From NCBI GenBank assembly GCA_004144175.1, contig SEFT01000007.1, positions 1-64,000 on the forward strand: a stretch of 64,000 nucleotides of DNA, written 5' to 3'. Both the position numbers and the translations under genes were made by a program. Below are positions 60,338 through 64,000 of this stretch, piece after piece. Position 1 is the stretch's first letter. Each line of letters begins with the position of its first letter. The notes beneath the pieces are model-generated. The model searched no databases, was not told the origin of the DNA, and saw only the letters and a list, made by a program, of their open reading frames with translations. The DNA comes from Sphingobacteriales bacterium (GTDB lineage Bacteria > Bacteroidota > Bacteroidia > Chitinophagales > Chitinophagaceae).

Positions 60338-61417
60338 GTGGAAGTGAATTTAAAAAGATCAGCAAGGTGTACACGGGATGAGAAGCATTGGCGCATGTTG
60401 CAGTTGCGTACAGCGCCCTATTTTATCATAGGGTTGTTTACGATAGCTATTTCGTGCCTACGTGCATCTGTACACCCTGAGTTTAGCTGGGGCGCGCACG
60501 CATTGGTCGGTCTTATGCAATTGCTGTCCCTCATTTGTGTGTGGAAGCTAGTGCAGACCATCAACTCGGTACTAGATAGATACATACCTTTTGCGCAGGG
60601 GCCTCTGGCACGTGTGCTGTTGCAGATAGCTATTACGATGCTCATATTAGGGCCTATAATGATTGCGGTTGCAGTATTGTGTAAGCCTTACTATCCATCC
60701 TATGTCAGCAAGCAGTTCATCGGTATAGCTGTCATTTTGTTTGTGGTCGTTATCGTGCTGTTTAATTTTGGTTTCTACGCGTTCCACTTTTTCAGCAACT
60801 GGCAAAACTCTATTGAGGATAATGCCAAACTAGAGATACAGGCCGCCGACCTGGAGCGCGAAAAATTCAACTTGCAGTATCACCAGCTACGCAACCAGGT
60901 AAATCCGCACTATCTATTTAATACCCTCACATCGCTTGACGGACTGATACATACCGACCCCGAGCTGGCTTCGCAATTCGTAAGGCATATGTCGAAGGTG
61001 TACCGCTATGTATTGCAGCATAAAGAAAGTGAGGTAGTGAGCCTTGATGAGGAACTGGAGTTTATAGGGCATTATATAGAGTTGCTACAGATACGCTACG
61101 CCGGGGGATTGAATATTGTACATGATATTTCGGAGGAGGCCCGCGATAAAGGCATCGTAATGGTGACGCTGCAAATGGTGCTCGACAATGCTATAAAGCA
61201 CAATGTAGTGCAGGCTAGTGCTCCGCTCAATATCTCGATGGAAGACGAGGGGCGCTACCTGGTAATACGTAACAATAAGCAACTCCGTAAGCAAATAGAA
61301 TCATCTAACGGGCAAGGCGTGCAGCAACTGAGGCAGCTATACGGGTACCTAACCAATCTGCCTGTAATAGTTGATGACAATGAACATTATTATCTGATCA
61401 AAATACCGTTGATATAA
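60338..61417 (+). CDS. LytS-family sensor histidine kinase
   Basis: YHQLRNQVNPHYLFNTLTSLDGLIHTDPELASQFVRHMSKVYRYVLQ. Confidence 0.92.
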   Translation: MEVNLKRSARCTRDEKHWRMLQLRTAPYFIIGLFTIAISCLRASVHPEFSWGAHALVGLMQLLSLICVWKLVQTINSVLDRYIPFAQGPLARVLLQIAITMLILGPIMIAVAVLCKPYYPSYVSKQFIGIAVILFVVVIVLFNFGFYAFHFFSNWQNSIEDNAKLEIQAADLEREKFNLQYHQLRNQVNPHYLFNTLTSLDGLIHTDPELASQFVRHMSKVYRYVLQHKESEVVSLDEELEFIGHYIELLQIRYAGGLNIVHDISEEARDKGIVMVTLQMVLDNAIKHNVVQASAPLNISMEDEGRYLVIRNNKQLRKQIESSNGQGVQQLRQLYGYLTNLPVIVDDNEHYYLIKIPLI

Positions 61418-61418
61418 T

Positions 61419-62189
61419 ATGGGCGCGATGAATATACTGATGCTGGAAGACGAACCACTGGTAGCTGCCAGCCTCATAAAGCTGGTGAAACAGCTAGAGC
61501 CGGAGGCAACGATAGAAGGGCCTGTTGCCAGCGTAGCAGAAGCACAGGAGCTATTGAAGACCGCGAAGCCGGATCTTATTATATCAGATATTCAGTTGGC
61601 AGACGGTATTAGCCTTGACGTGTTTACCGACAGCAATATTTCCTGCCCTATTATTTTTACTACCGCCTATAATGAATACGCCATCCGTGCATTTAAGGTG
61701 AATAGCATAGACTACCTGCTAAAGCCGATAGACAAAAAAGAGCTGCAATCGGCGCTTGATAAGTTTCACCTTCTGCAGTCGAAGTTTGGTAATGATATAT
61801 ACCTGCAACAGATAAATGAACTGTTCAGCGACTTTAAGAACAGCAAAAAGTTTAAGGAGCGTTTTACTGTCCACCATGGCCGTAACATCATACTGGTGCA
61901 AAGTAGCGATGTAGCTTGTTTTACCAAAGAAGAGGTAATCTATCTTGTGCACAAAGACGGTAAAAAATACATTACGGACTTCCGCTCGCTCGATGAGATA
62001 GAAGAGCTGCTGGATCCTAAGCAATTTTGCCGCGCCAACCGCCAGTTCATCATTTCGCTTCCATACATAGAGTCTATGCGCAGCGACGAGACGGGCAAGA
62101 TATCCGTTAAGATGAAACTCCAACAATGCCCTGAAGTGATCGTGAGCAAGGAGAAGGCATCGAGCTTCCGCAAATGGGTAGAGGGCTAG
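61419..62189 (+). CDS. LytTR-family response regulator
   Basis: ILMLEDEPLVAASL...LIISDIQLADG...FTTAYNEYAIRAFKVNSIDYLLKPIDKKEL + LytTR domain. Confidence 0.95.
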   Translation: MGAMNILMLEDEPLVAASLIKLVKQLEPEATIEGPVASVAEAQELLKTAKPDLIISDIQLADGISLDVFTDSNISCPIIFTTAYNEYAIRAFKVNSIDYLLKPIDKKELQSALDKFHLLQSKFGNDIYLQQINELFSDFKNSKKFKERFTVHHGRNIILVQSSDVACFTKEEVIYLVHKDGKKYITDFRSLDEIEELLDPKQFCRANRQFIISLPYIESMRSDETGKISVKMKLQQCPEVIVSKEKASSFRKWVEG

Positions 62190-62192
62190 TCT

Positions 62193-62801
62193 CTATTTGT
62201 TTTGCACCGTAGGGATCTCCCTGTACCCATAAATATGCTCCGGTAGCGGGTATCCCAGGCTCTCCATAATGTGCTCCAGCATCGGCTCGTCTTCAGGCGT
62301 GTATTTCTTATTAATATTGAAACCATTGAAGCGAGCATAGGTCTGCCACTTTATAGCCGTTAATGGGTTTTTAAACTCCTTCAGCATTTCGTAGAGGTTC
62401 ACACCCGTTTGCCTGCCTATTAGTTTCATCAGCAGCATACCTTGTGTCTCGTTCAGCTTTTTTATGTCGGCCTCAAACTTATCCTTAATGGCATCCTCCT
62501 TAGCGTGCACAAATGCTTTACGTTCTCTTTTGCCAACTGATGGGTCATTTATTTTGTTGTTCAGTTCGCTGAAGGTAGTAGTAGCTTCTTTCAGGTAGGG
62601 TAGTATCGTTTTTACATAGTACTTCATTTGGTTATACCTGTAGCGTACGGTATCATTCTGCCAGTTGCGCTCTCCGGTAACCTTTACTTCTTTCATTTGC
62701 ACCGAGTACATAGTGTCTGCATCTGCCGCATTTTGCTGCGCATAAGAAGGCTGTGCTACAACAATAAGCAAGCTGATCAGTATATGGGTAAGTTTTTTCA
62801 T
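62193..62801 (-). CDS. DUF4294-like secreted protein
   Basis: Signal peptide MKKLTHILISLLIVVAQPSYAQ; start trimmed. Confidence 0.8.
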   Translation of the reverse strand: MKKLTHILISLLIVVAQPSYAQQNAADADTMYSVQMKEVKVTGERNWQNDTVRYRYNQMKYYVKTILPYLKEATTTFSELNNKINDPSVGKRERKAFVHAKEDAIKDKFEADIKKLNETQGMLLMKLIGRQTGVNLYEMLKEFKNPLTAIKWQTYARFNGFNINKKYTPEDEPMLEHIMESLGYPLPEHIYGYREIPTVQNK

Positions 62802-62941
62802 GTTTGTGGTAGTATTGCAAGCTGCGTGCCAAACGCACATATGATTTGCAAATTTTATCCGCTCCAATTCAGCTTTCATACCGTCCCGGAGCCTTTCTAG
62901 CTTGTTCTGCATCAGTGTTTTGTAGGGAAAAATGTAATTTT

Positions 62942-63499
62942 ATGGGTATGTATATAAGATCGCTGATCCTTATAGTGCTGATGGCTATTAGTAGCATAGC
63001 CATTGCGCAGGATATATATGAGGTGAGTACGGGCAGCATCAGTTTCAATTCTAAAGCGCCACAGGAACTGATCAATGCATCGTCGCCTCAATTGAAGGGG
63101 GTAGTGGATGCCCGGAAGAAGACCTTTGTTTTTAAGATAAATGTCGCCTCGTTCCAGGGCTTCAATAGTCCGCTTCAACAAGAGCACTTCAATGAAAACT
63201 ACATGGAGACGAATAAGTTTCCCGAGGCATCCTATGCCGGAAAGATCATTGAGGACGTAAATCTGCTGGTAGACGGAACGTATGATGTACGGGTAAAAGG
63301 CAAACTCAAGATACACGGCCTGGAGCAGGAGCGTATCATTAATTCGCGCATTGTGGTAAAAAATGGAAAGATATCCATAGCTTCAGATTTCATCGTGTCG
63401 CTGGCCGATTATAGTATTAAGATACCAAGGGTAGTGTACGATAAACTGGCGCCGGATATTAACGTGACCATAGCCGCCACACTATTGCCAAAACATTAA
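62942..63499 (+). CDS. YceI-like family protein
   Basis: GSISFNSKAPQELINASSPQLKGVVDARKKTFVFKINVASFQGFNSPLQQEHFNENYMETNKFPEASYAGKI. Confidence 0.82.
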   Translation: MGMYIRSLILIVLMAISSIAIAQDIYEVSTGSISFNSKAPQELINASSPQLKGVVDARKKTFVFKINVASFQGFNSPLQQEHFNENYMETNKFPEASYAGKIIEDVNLLVDGTYDVRVKGKLKIHGLEQERIINSRIVVKNGKISIASDFIVSLADYSIKIPRVVYDKLAPDINVTIAATLLPKH

Positions 63500-63507
63500 T
63501 TGAGCGC

Positions 63508-64000
63508 ATGCGGAAACTGATACTGCTGCTTTTACTCTTCTTTTCGCTGCCCGCAATGGCTCAACAGCCCTTTGTGCGCGATCTCTGGCTCAATGAATCT
63601 AATACGTCGGTGAAGGTAAATGAGATGCTGGAGGATCCGTCCGGCTACATTTGGCTGGGTACGGATATAGGCCTCTTCCGGTTCAATGGCCATCGTTTTA
63701 TGCCGGTGCCCGATAGCATCGAAAAGCCGGTAACAGCGCTTGCCTATGGCAATGGTACCGTATATGTAGGCTATAGCAATGGTGCGCTGGGGGCTGTTTC
63801 CGAAAATGTGGTAAAGCAAGTGACGATCAAAAGTGCCCGTCCGTCTACTACCATCAATAGCATATACACCGACAGGAGCAAGATCGTATGGCTGTGCACA
63901 GAAGAGGGCATATTCACCGTCATCAACAATATCGGGTTGCCGATAAATAGTAGCAATGGCCTGTCGGACAACTTTGTGTACCAGATGGCAGTGCTGCCCA
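63508..64000 (+). CDS. two-component-regulator beta-propeller sensor protein, truncated at window end
   Basis: MRKLILLLLLFFSLPAMAQQPFVRDLWLNESNTSVKVNEMLEDPSGYIWLGTDIGLFRFNG... Confidence 0.85.
   Translation, partial: MRKLILLLLLFFSLPAMAQQPFVRDLWLNESNTSVKVNEMLEDPSGYIWLGTDIGLFRFNGHRFMPVPDSIEKPVTALAYGNGTVYVGYSNGALGAVSENVVKQVTIKSARPSTTINSIYTDRSKIVWLCTEEGIFTVINNIGLPINSSNGLSDNFVYQMAVLP

Noticed and set aside
1-64000. CRISPR arrays, rRNA, insertion sequences or canonical integrase genes
   Set aside because: Looked for regularly spaced repeats and recognisable transposase/recombinase motifs; none seen by eye.

Overview
The window looks like Bacteroidota (Chitinophagaceae-like) chromosome: T9SS sorting-domain proteins, LytS/LytTR regulators, DUF3857 transglutaminases, and little visible Shine-Dalgarno sequence. 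It carries a 23.6 kb contractile-tail (Mu/P2-like) phage structural cluster at about 7.34-30.93 kb: terminases, DUF935-type portal, DUF1320/gp36, baseplate J, ClpP-like protease, major capsid, DUF2586-type sheath, tube, tail chaperone, tape measure, hub/spike, arabinofuranosidase-B-like tail proteins and a lysis cassette. No integrase, transposase, repressor or replication gene is visible beside it, and a short phage-like fragment sits at about 0.22-1.27 kb. Within the cluster I see an A9 -1 frameshift site giving a G/GT-type tail chaperone, two accessory-gene slots each followed by the same AAAGGGGGTGTGNAAAA motif 52-55 bp before the next phage gene, a T9SS-targeted cargo protein, a possible scaffold start nested in the protease gene, and a putative unimolecular spanin. 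Host-side features of interest: a BlaI regulator next to an M56/BlaR1 protease fused to an N-acetylmuramoyl-L-alanine amidase, a WYL regulator divergent from RtcB, a HipBA module with a perfect 18-bp palindrome, and a MORN/TPR protein followed by an intact and a catalytically degenerate transglutaminase. Three apparent frameshifts lie at or beside short G runs, so sequencing or assembly error must be excluded before calling pseudogenes. Family names come from motif recognition by eye; no database search was run.
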